In this document: one piece after another, positions 1-6,460 of the stretch
Numbering within the stretch: the first letter of the stretch is position 1
Layout of the letters: every line of letters starts with the position of its first letter
Assembly (NCBI GenBank): GCA_030635365.1
Contig: DAOVYZ010000019.1
Span: forward strand, 1-14,827
Length of the DNA stretch: 14,827 nucleotides
Reading direction: 5' to 3'
From: Bacteroidales bacterium
Lineage (GTDB): Bacteria > Bacteroidota > Bacteroidia > Bacteroidales > UBA12077
Program-made: the position numbers and the translations under genes
Notes under the pieces: generated by a model
Seen by the model: the letters and a program-made list of their open reading frames with translations, nothing else
Told to the model about the DNA's origin: nothing
Database searches by the model: none

Positions 1-36
1 CGAACAAATTCTTTGACAGGCAGGGACACCAACCTG

Positions 37-52
37 CTTGCCAGCAGGCAAG
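37..52. repeat. Short GC-rich hairpin inside an intergenic repeat
   Basis: CTTGCC (37-42), loop AGCA, GGCAAG (47-52) form a perfect 6-bp stem. This is far richer in GC than the DNA around it. No T-run follows, so it is not a convincing terminator. It sits just before the conserved part of a dispersed repeat (55-100), between that part and a CACCAA sequence that also precedes the second copy, so it looks like an insertion into, or a variant arm of, the repeat. Its function is unknown. Confidence 0.4.
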
Positions 53-54
53 AA

Positions 55-100
55 CACAAAATTTACACTAAAATCAACATTTATTTATATCATAGCCAAT
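55..100 (+). repeat. Dispersed intergenic repeat, copy 1
   Basis: This 46-base block matches 9492-9536 in the same orientation at about 40 of 46 positions, with one single-base gap. Both copies contain CACTAAAA, ACATTTATTTATA and CATAGCCA. Both lie in intergenic DNA with no reading frame of substance. The element looks like a small non-coding repeat scattered between genes. Two copies in one window suggest many more in the genome, but that is inference. Confidence 0.6.
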
Positions 101-206
101 AAAATTAGAATTATTTCTTATAGTGAAATAATATTTCACTGCAATAGGATATCTTTAAATATTATTTTGCATAATCGCTTAGCACCTAAGAAAATTACTT
201 ACTTAT

Positions 207-220
207 GAATTTGCAAATTC
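207..220. promoter_or_regulatory. Perfect 14-bp palindrome upstream of the lanthipeptide precursor
   Basis: GAATTTGCAAATTC is an exact palindrome, ending 69 bases before the precursor start codon. A second overlapping inverted pair, TATGAAT (204-210) and ATTCATA (224-230), surrounds it. It could be an operator for a dimeric regulator of the precursor gene. No regulator gene is visible in the window and AT-rich palindromes arise easily by chance, so the call is tentative. Confidence 0.3.
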
Positions 221-289
221 TATATTCATATTACATAGCGGAAGTCGAAAAGCTTATAGAGTAGACAACAATATCTAAAAATTATTATC

Positions 290-457
290 ATGAAAAAGAA
301 AGTATTACATCAAATGGCAATCACCCTATCAACCATCACTAACCGTAAAGCTGTTAAAGGAGGAGGCTATACCTGTAACAGGAATTGTTATACAACACCG
401 ATAACATGTTATTCTGCTATTTCAGAATGTTACTGTTATACAGAAGTAAATTGTTAA
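290..457 (+). CDS. Class I lanthipeptide precursor peptide (GG leader)
   Basis: This 55-codon gene encodes a ribosomally made peptide, the likely substrate of the LanB and LanC enzymes downstream. It starts MKKKVLHQMA. The leader (residues 1-26) is Lys-rich, carries LSTIT and ends in KAVKGGG, a double-glycine-type cleavage region typical of Bacteroidota lanthipeptides. The core (27-55) has six Cys (29, 33, 40, 47, 49, 55) and seven Ser or Thr (28, 35, 36, 39, 42, 45, 51) that could be dehydrated and joined into lanthionine or methyllanthionine rings. It also has five Tyr, and four of the six Cys are followed directly by Tyr (CY). The peptide ends in Cys. The ATG at 290 is preceded by AT-rich DNA without a Shine-Dalgarno sequence, as is usual in the phylum. 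The identification rests on composition, the GG leader and the neighbours. The ring pattern and the exact cleavage site (after G25 or G26) cannot be read from the sequence. Confidence 0.85.
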   Translation: MKKKVLHQMAITLSTITNRKAVKGGGYTCNRNCYTTPITCYSAISECYCYTEVNC

Positions 458-836
458 TGGAAACAAACGTTAGAATACCATAAACAGATTTTGTTATACA
501 AATTAACAGGAGTATTTTGTGGTTGAAGTCACTACCATGCTACTAATGAAATGAATTATCCAAGCAAGTAAAATCAAATTTGAAGTTTAAAGAAGCTCCC
601 TTGAAAAAAGGAGCTTCTTTATTTTAGTTTATAAATTTGTTTTTATTATTATAATGAACGAATACAATACTTAACCGCTAATCAAAACTCAGATTAATGA
701 GTATCAACAATAATATACAATAAATAATTGCAAAAAATTAACAATTATATTTTTCAGTATAAATATTTATAAAAAATGTATATTCGTTGCAACATAATGT
801 GTAAAATTAATCAGCTTCGTAATAAAACCAGATAAA
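458..836. other. Precursor-lanC spacer (379 bases), non-coding
   Basis: No gene or second precursor peptide with a GG leader was found here. The only start directly after the precursor stop opens an 8-codon frame. The spacer holds the intrinsic terminator at 589-627 and, near its end, a possible -7 element TATATTCG (779-786), 50 bases before the lanC start, without a clear -33 partner. The layout suggests the precursor is made as its own abundant short transcript, with lanC and lanB expressed at a lower level by readthrough or from a separate promoter. Confidence 0.5.
589..627 (+). terminator. Intrinsic terminator after the precursor gene
   Basis: AAAGAAGCTCC (589-599) pairs perfectly over 11 bp with GGAGCTTCTTT (610-620) around a 10-base loop. 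It is followed by ATTTTAG. It lies about 130 bases after the precursor stop and 200 bases before lanC, so it would end or thin transcription between the peptide and its modifying enzymes. Intercistronic terminators of this kind are common after bacteriocin structural genes. Confidence 0.8.
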
Positions 837-2054
837 ATGTGGAAATCAATTTATACAGAACCAAATCAATCAATAAAAGAAAAGATTCAATCCATTGCCA
901 CCGAAATTAAAAAACATAACATCGATCCGAATAACATAGGATTATTAGGAGGAAACAGCGGATTACTCTTATTTCTTTTTTATTTTGCCAAATATTCTAA
1001 TAAAGTAGAATATGAAGAACTCGGTTATGAAATTATTGATAGCATCTTCGACTCTCTTAACAACAAAGCTCCTCAGACACCTTTTTCTGGTGGATTAGCG
1101 GGTATAGGCTGGACAATTAATCATCTTGTAGATAATGGTTTTTTTGAAGCAGATACAAATGAAATATTTTCTGATGTGGATGTAGTTTTATATAAAACTA
1201 TGATAGAGAATATTAAAAATAAAGAATATGATTACCTTCACGGAGCTTTAGGTTTCGGGATGTACTTTTTAAGCAGGCCTTTAACTGATGAAATTAAAAG
1301 CTATTTAACTCATGTAATAGATGAGTTAGAAAATATTGGTATTAAAGAAGGTTCAGATAAAATTAAGTGGGTATACCCTTTTGAATTGAATGAAAATAAC
1401 AAAAAAATATATAACCTGGGCCTCTCTCATGGAATAGCCAGTATTATTGCTTTTTTATCAAAAGTTTATGAAAAAGGGATTCACCAAAACAAATCAAAAG
1501 AATTGTTAACTAAATCAGTAAATTATTTGCTTGGACAGGAATTAGATACCAATCAGTTTACTTCACACTTCCCTTCGGTGATAGAACCGGGAATAAATCC
1601 TAACTCAAGTAGATTAGCCTGGTGCTATGGAGATATGGGAATTACAATTGCCTTGTGGCAAGCCGGAAAAAAATTTCAAAATAAATTATGGAAAGAAAGA
1701 GCAATTGAAGTATTGGTGCATAATTCGAAAAGAAAAAACCCGGAAGATACATTAATAAATGATGCAGGACTCTGTCACGGTTCTATTGGTGTTGCCCATA
1801 TATTTAACCGTATGTATAACTATACCGAATCAAAAGAATTAAAAGAAGCTGCAAAGTTCTGGACAGAAAAAACAATTGAAATGGCCACTTTCCCGGATGG
1901 ACTGGCCGGTTTCAAAAAATACAGTCCTACAGATGAGCCAAAATATGTAAATTCTTATGGTTTTCTGGAAGGAATTGCAGGTATTGGATTATCTTTAATG
2001 GCTACCATTTCGGAAATTGAACCGAACTGGGACGAATGTTTATTACTTAGCTAA
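837..2054 (+). CDS. Lanthionine synthetase C-like cyclase (LanC)
   Basis: This 405-residue protein is a class I LanC cyclase, the usual length for the family. LanC is a zinc enzyme that adds cysteine thiols of the precursor onto dehydroalanine and dehydrobutyrine to form thioether rings. The expected zinc ligands are present: C263 in WCYGDMG, and C313-H314 in GLCHGSIG. Other family landmarks, the Gly-rich repeats of the alpha/alpha toroid, are also there: LGGNSG near 37-42, FSGGLAGIGW near 83-92, LHGALGFG near 134-141, LSHGIAS near 196-202 with H198, and FLEGIAGIG near 376-384. The start ATG is the first in the frame and is followed by MWKSIYTEPN. The gene lies downstream of the precursor and 76 bases before the dehydratase gene, so the enzymes probably form an operon. 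No signal peptide or membrane segment is visible. Only the natural peptide substrate is inferred. Confidence 0.93.
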   Translation: MWKSIYTEPNQSIKEKIQSIATEIKKHNIDPNNIGLLGGNSGLLLFLFYFAKYSNKVEYEELGYEIIDSIFDSLNNKAPQTPFSGGLAGIGWTINHLVDNGFFEADTNEIFSDVDVVLYKTMIENIKNKEYDYLHGALGFGMYFLSRPLTDEIKSYLTHVIDELENIGIKEGSDKIKWVYPFELNENNKKIYNLGLSHGIASIIAFLSKVYEKGIHQNKSKELLTKSVNYLLGQELDTNQFTSHFPSVIEPGINPNSSRLAWCYGDMGITIALWQAGKKFQNKLWKERAIEVLVHNSKRKNPEDTLINDAGLCHGSIGVAHIFNRMYNYTESKELKEAAKFWTEKTIEMATFPDGLAGFKKYSPTDEPKYVNSYGFLEGIAGIGLSLMATISEIEPNWDECLLLS

Positions 2055-2130
2055 TAATTACATTTTAAACAGCTTATGTGTCATAGCTTGAAGCTAAAAG
2101 CAAATACATAAATAATCAGATTAAAAAAAT

Positions 2131-4368
2131 ATGAACAAAATACCTTACAACAGCTTTTCTTCATTTATACTAAGAACCCCCTTGCTTTCTTTTGATTATT
2201 ACATCAGCTTGTTCGGAAGCAAACATACTGATATTGAAATTCTAAAAAAAGAATTAAGCTCTCCTGTCATGCAAGAAGCTATTTTTCTTGCCTCCCCTGA
2301 TTTATACACGGAAATGCAAAAGTGGATAAAAGGGGAAGTTTCAAAACAAAAAGAAATAGATAAGCTTATTTATTCTCTCACAAAGTATATTTTGCGTATG
2401 TCATCCCGCTGTACTCCTTTCGGTTTATTCTCAGGATGTTCAGTAGTAAATATAGCCGGGGAAACAAATATAGAAATCTCCGGGCTAAACAATTGTCAAA
2501 GACATACGAGATTAGACATGAACTATCTCTGTGCCCTGGCACATGATCTTTCAAAAATGCCTGTAATAAGAGAACGAATCAAGTTTTATCCAAATTCTAG
2601 CCTTTATAAATCCGGAGACAATCTTCGCTATGTAGAATACAGGTATACTAATGCAAAAAGGGAGCATTTTGTTGTTAGTGTTAACCAATCTGAGTACTTA
2701 GGCACAATCCTTTCATTGGCAGCTAAAGGTGCACTCCTCTCGGAAATGGCAAATTCCATTGTATCTGAAGAAATTACAATGGATGATGCAACCCTGTTTA
2801 TTGAAGAATTAATAAAGAGCCAGGTTATTGTAAGTGAGCTGGAACCTGCTATAACAGGACCGGAATTCCTGAAACAAATTAAAAATGTCCTTAACAATAT
2901 TCCTGAAGCAAAAGGCCTGGATACCACCTTACAATCAATTCTCAATGACCTGAAAAATATTGATAAATCTGCCCCCGGAGCAGATATTGCAAACTACTAT
3001 AAATTAGCTGATAAAATAAAATCATTAGACACAAAATATGAACTAAAATTCCTGTTTCAAACTGATATGAACAAACCCCTAAAATCAAATGATTTAGGAC
3101 AAGATGTAATCGATGATATACTAGGGGGCTTTGAAATACTCAACAGGCTGAGCCCTTATTCTGAAAACGGGAATCTTACCAAATTTAAAGAAGCATTCCT
3201 GGAAAGATACGAAGAAAAGGAAGCCCCATTCCTGGATGTCCTGGATATTGAATCAGGGATTGGATACGGACAAAACTTAAATAATAGTGGTGATGTATCT
3301 CCTCTGGTAGACGATATAATATTACCGGGACAACAAAATGATATGCAAATAAACTGGAACAAAAGAGAATCATTTTTACTTAAAAAATACAATGAAATAT
3401 TAAGTATGGGTGCCATGGAAATGGAATTAACAAACGATGAACTATCAGATTTTGAATTGAATTGGAACAACCTGGCAGGTACAATATATACCATGGCCCA
3501 AATAGTAGAAAGTAAAAGTTCAAATAACCGGAAAGAAAAAATATATCTCGGTGGAGTTGGTGGCAACAGGGCATCTAATTTATTTGGGAGGTTTTGTCAC
3601 ACAGATGAAAATATCCACAAAAACGTACAGGCACTCATACAAAAAGAGGAAGAATCTGATCCTGATTCTGTCTTTGCTGAAATCATCCACCTCCCTGAAT
3701 CCAGAACCGGAAATATTTTACTTAGGCCGGTATTAAGAAAATATGAAATTCCATATCTTGCCAAAGCATATGTTAATGAAAAATATCAAATTAAACTGGA
3801 AGATTTAACACTTGCTGTTAGAAACAACAAAATTGTATTGCGTTCCAAAAAACTTAATAAAGAGGTAAAACCATGCCTCACTACAGCACATAATTTTTCT
3901 TTTAATCAATTACCTATTTATTACTTTTTGTGTGATTTGCAATCTCAAAATATTCGTCCGGGAATGTATTTTAGCTGGGGGGCACTTTCTGAAGAATATG
4001 ACTTTCTACCAAGAGTAACTTGCAAAAACCTGATATTTTCCCTTGCCAGCTGGAAAGTAAAAAAAGAAGAATTCAAAAAAATCCAGGAAATTACTGATGA
4101 TAATAAATTGTATAAGGAAATTCAAAAATGGAGGAAAATAAGAAACATCCCCCAATATATATCACTATCTGATGCAGATAACGAACTCATTCTAAACCTG
4201 CATAATACATTATGCATTAAAACCCTATTGTCAGTAGTTAAAAACAGAAATGCATTTCAACTTAAAGAATTTATTTTCGATCCCAAAAATTTATTTGTAA
4301 AAAGTAATGAGGGAAACTTTACCAATGAATTTATTTTTACATTCTATAAAACCCAAACTAATAGTTAA
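2131..4368 (+). CDS. Lantibiotic dehydratase, glutamylation domain protein (split LanB, N-terminal part)
   Basis: This 745-residue protein corresponds to the N-terminal domain of class I LanB. In the well-studied member NisB this domain transfers glutamate from glutamyl-tRNA to Ser and Thr of the precursor. The typical opening FILRTPLLSFD (residues 12-22) is present, as is the conserved block RMSSRCTPFGLFSG (89-102), whose arginines are implicated in glutamylation. Another family stretch, HTRLDMNYLCAL, follows. The C-terminal elimination domain found in one-piece LanB proteins is missing and is encoded by the next gene. Split LanB proteins are known in Bacteroidota, for example in the pinensin cluster. 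The stop codon TAA is immediately followed by the ATG of the next gene (TAAATG), which favours translational coupling and equal amounts of the two halves. No truncation or frameshift was seen in this part. Confidence 0.92.
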   Translation: MNKIPYNSFSSFILRTPLLSFDYYISLFGSKHTDIEILKKELSSPVMQEAIFLASPDLYTEMQKWIKGEVSKQKEIDKLIYSLTKYILRMSSRCTPFGLFSGCSVVNIAGETNIEISGLNNCQRHTRLDMNYLCALAHDLSKMPVIRERIKFYPNSSLYKSGDNLRYVEYRYTNAKREHFVVSVNQSEYLGTILSLAAKGALLSEMANSIVSEEITMDDATLFIEELIKSQVIVSELEPAITGPEFLKQIKNVLNNIPEAKGLDTTLQSILNDLKNIDKSAPGADIANYYKLADKIKSLDTKYELKFLFQTDMNKPLKSNDLGQDVIDDILGGFEILNRLSPYSENGNLTKFKEAFLERYEEKEAPFLDVLDIESGIGYGQNLNNSGDVSPLVDDIILPGQQNDMQINWNKRESFLLKKYNEILSMGAMEMELTNDELSDFELNWNNLAGTIYTMAQIVESKSSNNRKEKIYLGGVGGNRASNLFGRFCHTDENIHKNVQALIQKEEESDPDSVFAEIIHLPESRTGNILLRPVLRKYEIPYLAKAYVNEKYQIKLEDLTLAVRNNKIVLRSKKLNKEVKPCLTTAHNFSFNQLPIYYFLCDLQSQNIRPGMYFSWGALSEEYDFLPRVTCKNLIFSLASWKVKKEEFKKIQEITDDNKLYKEIQKWRKIRNIPQYISLSDADNELILNLHNTLCIKTLLSVVKNRNAFQLKEFIFDPKNLFVKSNEGNFTNEFIFTFYKTQTNS

Positions 4369-5073
4369 ATGAATATTCAAAATAAACAAAATACAAACAC
4401 TCAACATACATTTGTAATTGGAGATGAATGGGCTTATTTCAAAATATATTCAGGGCCTAAAACGGCAGATTCAATATTGACCGAAGCCATCAAGCCCCTA
4501 ACAGAAAAATTGCTTAAAGATAAAATAATTGAAAAATGGTTCTTTATTCGTTATTCAGATCCTAAAACTCATTTAAGAATCAGATTTTTATATAAAAACC
4601 CACAACATATTTCCAATATTATTATTTCTCTGAATCGGAAATTAAAACCTTTTATAGAAAAAGGCCTTGCCTATAAAATTCAGACGGATACTTACCAAAG
4701 AGAAATAGAAAGATATGGTTCTCATACCATTGAAGAGGCAGAAACGATATTTTTTCACGATAGTGAAATGATTATTAATATGCTGGATATGATTGAAGGA
4801 GATGAAGGTGAAATAATACGATGGAAATTCAGTCTTAGGGCTATTGATACTTTATTGAATGATTTTGAATATTCACTCGAACAAAAACTGGAATTATTCA
4901 CCATCTTAAAAACCGGTTTTGGTAACGAGTTTGGAATGAATAAAAGCTTAAAAATGCAGCTTGATAAAAAGTTCAGGAATGAACGTCCGGAAATATCCGG
5001 TATTTTAAATATACAAAATGACAAAGAAAGTGAAATTCTACCATTATTTGAGCTACTTGATATAAAATCCTAA
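4369..5073 (+). CDS. Thiopeptide-type/SpaB_C elimination domain protein (split LanB, C-terminal part), cut short by an in-frame stop
   Basis: This 234-residue product is the elimination half of the split LanB. In the family it removes the glutamate from glutamylated Ser and Thr to give dehydroamino acids. The signature DEWAYFKIYSGPKTAD (19-34) and WFFIRYSDPKTHLRIRF (57-73) are typical, and YQREIERYG (109-117) holds the second conserved arginine region. The frame ends at TAA (5071-5073) about 70 residues before the usual end of the family. The missing end, with the conserved HM-x-x-NRLF motif, is present downstream in the same frame (see 5074-5292). The shortened product lacks the histidine that matches the catalytic H961 of NisB, so it is probably inactive unless the stop is bypassed or the second piece is made separately and joins it. 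It starts directly on the stop of the preceding gene. Confidence 0.88.
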   Translation: MNIQNKQNTNTQHTFVIGDEWAYFKIYSGPKTADSILTEAIKPLTEKLLKDKIIEKWFFIRYSDPKTHLRIRFLYKNPQHISNIIISLNRKLKPFIEKGLAYKIQTDTYQREIERYGSHTIEEAETIFFHDSEMIINMLDMIEGDEGEIIRWKFSLRAIDTLLNDFEYSLEQKLELFTILKTGFGNEFGMNKSLKMQLDKKFRNERPEISGILNIQNDKESEILPLFELLDIKS

Positions 5074-5292
5074 AAAATTAAAAGTCCTGCACACAATCTT
5101 TTACAACCAAATCAACAAAACAAGCTAAAAATGCCTTTAAACGACCTTATGGGAAGCTATATACACATGTTATGCAACCGGTTATTTAAATCGAAGCAAC
5201 GAGTAAACGAAATGGTTATTTATGATTTTTTATACAGGTATTACAATTCTGAAATAGCAAAAAAGAAGTATAATCCCAACGCAACAGGTTAA
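5074..5292 (+). pseudogene. Severed C-terminus of the LanB elimination protein, in frame after a nonsense codon
   Basis: Reading straight on past TAA at 5071-5073 gives KIKSPAHNLL, then 53 residues starting at an ATG at 5131, and a stop at 5290-5292. The sequence SYIHMLCNRLFKSKQR (5155-5202) and the following EMVIYDFLYRYYNSE are the characteristic end of SpaB_C/thiopeptide-type elimination proteins. The His codon at 5164-5166 corresponds to the catalytic His of the family. With the stop ignored, the whole gene (4369-5292) would encode about 307 residues, a normal length. No other stop or frameshift is present, so the break is either very recent, a sequencing error, or tolerated through readthrough or internal initiation at 5131. 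Confidence 0.85.
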
Positions 5293-5330
5293 AAATTTGT
5301 TTTTAAAAAAATATAGTTAAGCATAAACAT

Positions 5331-5338
5331 TAACTTTG
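5331..5338 (+). promoter_or_regulatory. Possible -7 element for the recombinase gene
   Basis: TAACTTTG matches the Bacteroidota -7 consensus TAnnTTTG exactly. It lies 32 bases before the recombinase start, giving a short leader. No TTTG is seen at the expected 19-23 base spacing upstream, so only half of the promoter is supported. It would separate the recombinase from the lanthipeptide operon. Confidence 0.4.
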
Positions 5339-5370
5339 AAATATTCTAATTCGGATTTAATGATAATTTA

Positions 5371-6270
5371 ATGAACTGGGAGCAATCTATAATTCAGTTT
5401 CGAAACTTTCTAAAATTAGAAAAATCTTTATCCGGTAATTCTATTTTAGCATATGAAGCAGATATAAGAAAATTTGTTAACTTTCTCGAAATAAACAAAA
5501 TAGATATACTGCCAACGCAAACAGAATTAACTCATTTAAAACATTTTATCCAATGGATTAATGAATTAGGTTTAAATGCAAGATCTCAGGCTAGAATAGT
5601 ATCAGGACTAAAAGCTTTTTTTAAATTTCTTCTTTTAGAAGATGCAATAGAAACAGATCCTTCCGGTTTGTTGGAACTACCGAGGATAGGGAGAAAACTG
5701 CCCGAGGTATTATCTATTGAAGAAATAGATAATATAATTGCAGCAATAGATTTAAGTCAGAAAGAAGGACAGCGTAATAAAGCAATTATTGAGACACTTT
5801 ATAGTTGTGGGTTAAGAGTATCCGAACTAATTAACCTAAAATTAACAAACCTTTATTTTAACGATGAATTTATTAGGGTTGTAGGTAAAGGAAAAAAAGA
5901 GCGGCTTATACCGATTGGGAAAAAAGCAAAAAAAGAAATTCAATTATATTTTCAAGACCGTAATTTATTAGGAAAGATTGATAAATCAAGTGAAAATATA
6001 GTATTCTTAAACAGAAGGGGCAAACAATTAACCCGAGTAATGATTTTTACTATCATTAAAAGGTTAGCAGAAAAAGCTCAAATTCAAAAAAATATAAGCC
6101 CGCACACATTTCGTCATTCTTTTGCAACACACTTAATAGATGGTGGAGCAGACCTCAGGGCGGTTCAGGAAATGTTAGGCCACGAATCTATTATAACAAC
6201 TGAGATATACACACACCTTGATCGTGAATATTTGCGCGATGCCATAATTCAGTTTCACCCAAGAGCGTAA
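5371..6270 (+). CDS. xerD: Site-specific tyrosine recombinase, XerD type
   Basis: This 299-residue protein has the XerC/D length and layout: an N-terminal SAM-like core-binding domain (about 1-95) and a C-terminal catalytic domain (about 110-295). All six catalytic residues can be placed: R149 (SCGLRVSEL), K173 (VGKGKKER), H245 and R248 (SPHTFRHSFATHL), H271 (LGHESI) and the nucleophile Y280 (TEIYTHLD). Xer recombinases resolve chromosome dimers at dif sites with FtsK, usually as a XerC-XerD pair. The sequence and length look like housekeeping XerD rather than an integrase of a mobile element, and no attachment-site repeats were seen beside it. XerC or a one-protein XerH-like system cannot be excluded from one gene. 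It follows the lanthipeptide genes in the same direction but seems to have its own -7 element. Confidence 0.88.
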   Translation: MNWEQSIIQFRNFLKLEKSLSGNSILAYEADIRKFVNFLEINKIDILPTQTELTHLKHFIQWINELGLNARSQARIVSGLKAFFKFLLLEDAIETDPSGLLELPRIGRKLPEVLSIEEIDNIIAAIDLSQKEGQRNKAIIETLYSCGLRVSELINLKLTNLYFNDEFIRVVGKGKKERLIPIGKKAKKEIQLYFQDRNLLGKIDKSSENIVFLNRRGKQLTRVMIFTIIKRLAEKAQIQKNISPHTFRHSFATHLIDGGADLRAVQEMLGHESIITTEIYTHLDREYLRDAIIQFHPRA

Positions 6271-6383
6271 TTATACAATAAAAACTAAAATCATTTCCTA
6301 AAACTAACCGTAATAAAGTCAATAAGGCAATGCTTTTGTTCAAATATAATCAACTTTAAACTTTCACTTTGGCAATTTTTAAA

Positions 6384-6391
6384 TATATTTG
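6384..6391 (+). promoter_or_regulatory. Possible -7 element for ppdK
   Basis: TATATTTG fits the TAnnTTTG consensus and lies 69 bases before the ppdK start. No TTTG with proper spacing was found upstream (the nearest, at 6368-6371, is too close), so confidence is low. The 190-base gap before ppdK shows no terminator hairpin or riboswitch that I can recognise. Confidence 0.35.
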
Positions 6392-6460
6392 TAAACTGCA
6401 AGGAATTTTTTATTCAGAAAATCTTTTTAACTTAATTTTAAATTTAAAAATATATTAACA

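Noticed and set aside
1..99. Open frame at the left edge that might be the end of an upstream gene
   Set aside because: The frame is open to a TAA near 100 but lies across the dispersed repeat and a hairpin, and gives no recognisable protein sequence.
458..600. A second precursor peptide after the first
   Set aside because: Starts here lead to very short frames and no GG leader or Cys-rich core was found.
5071..5073. Recoding as an alternative genetic code or selenocysteine at the lanB stop
   Set aside because: The codon is TAA, not TGA, and TAA ends other intact genes in the window such as lanC and ppdK. A reassigned code or Sec insertion does not fit.
5371..6270. Recombinase as the integrase of a mobile element carrying the lanthipeptide genes
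   Set aside because: Its length and motifs fit housekeeping XerD. No attachment repeats, tRNA gene or other mobile-element genes are present in the window.
6436..6449. AT-only palindrome TTTTAAATTTAAAA before ppdK as an operator
   Set aside because: It consists only of A and T in a very AT-rich leader, so it has little information content.
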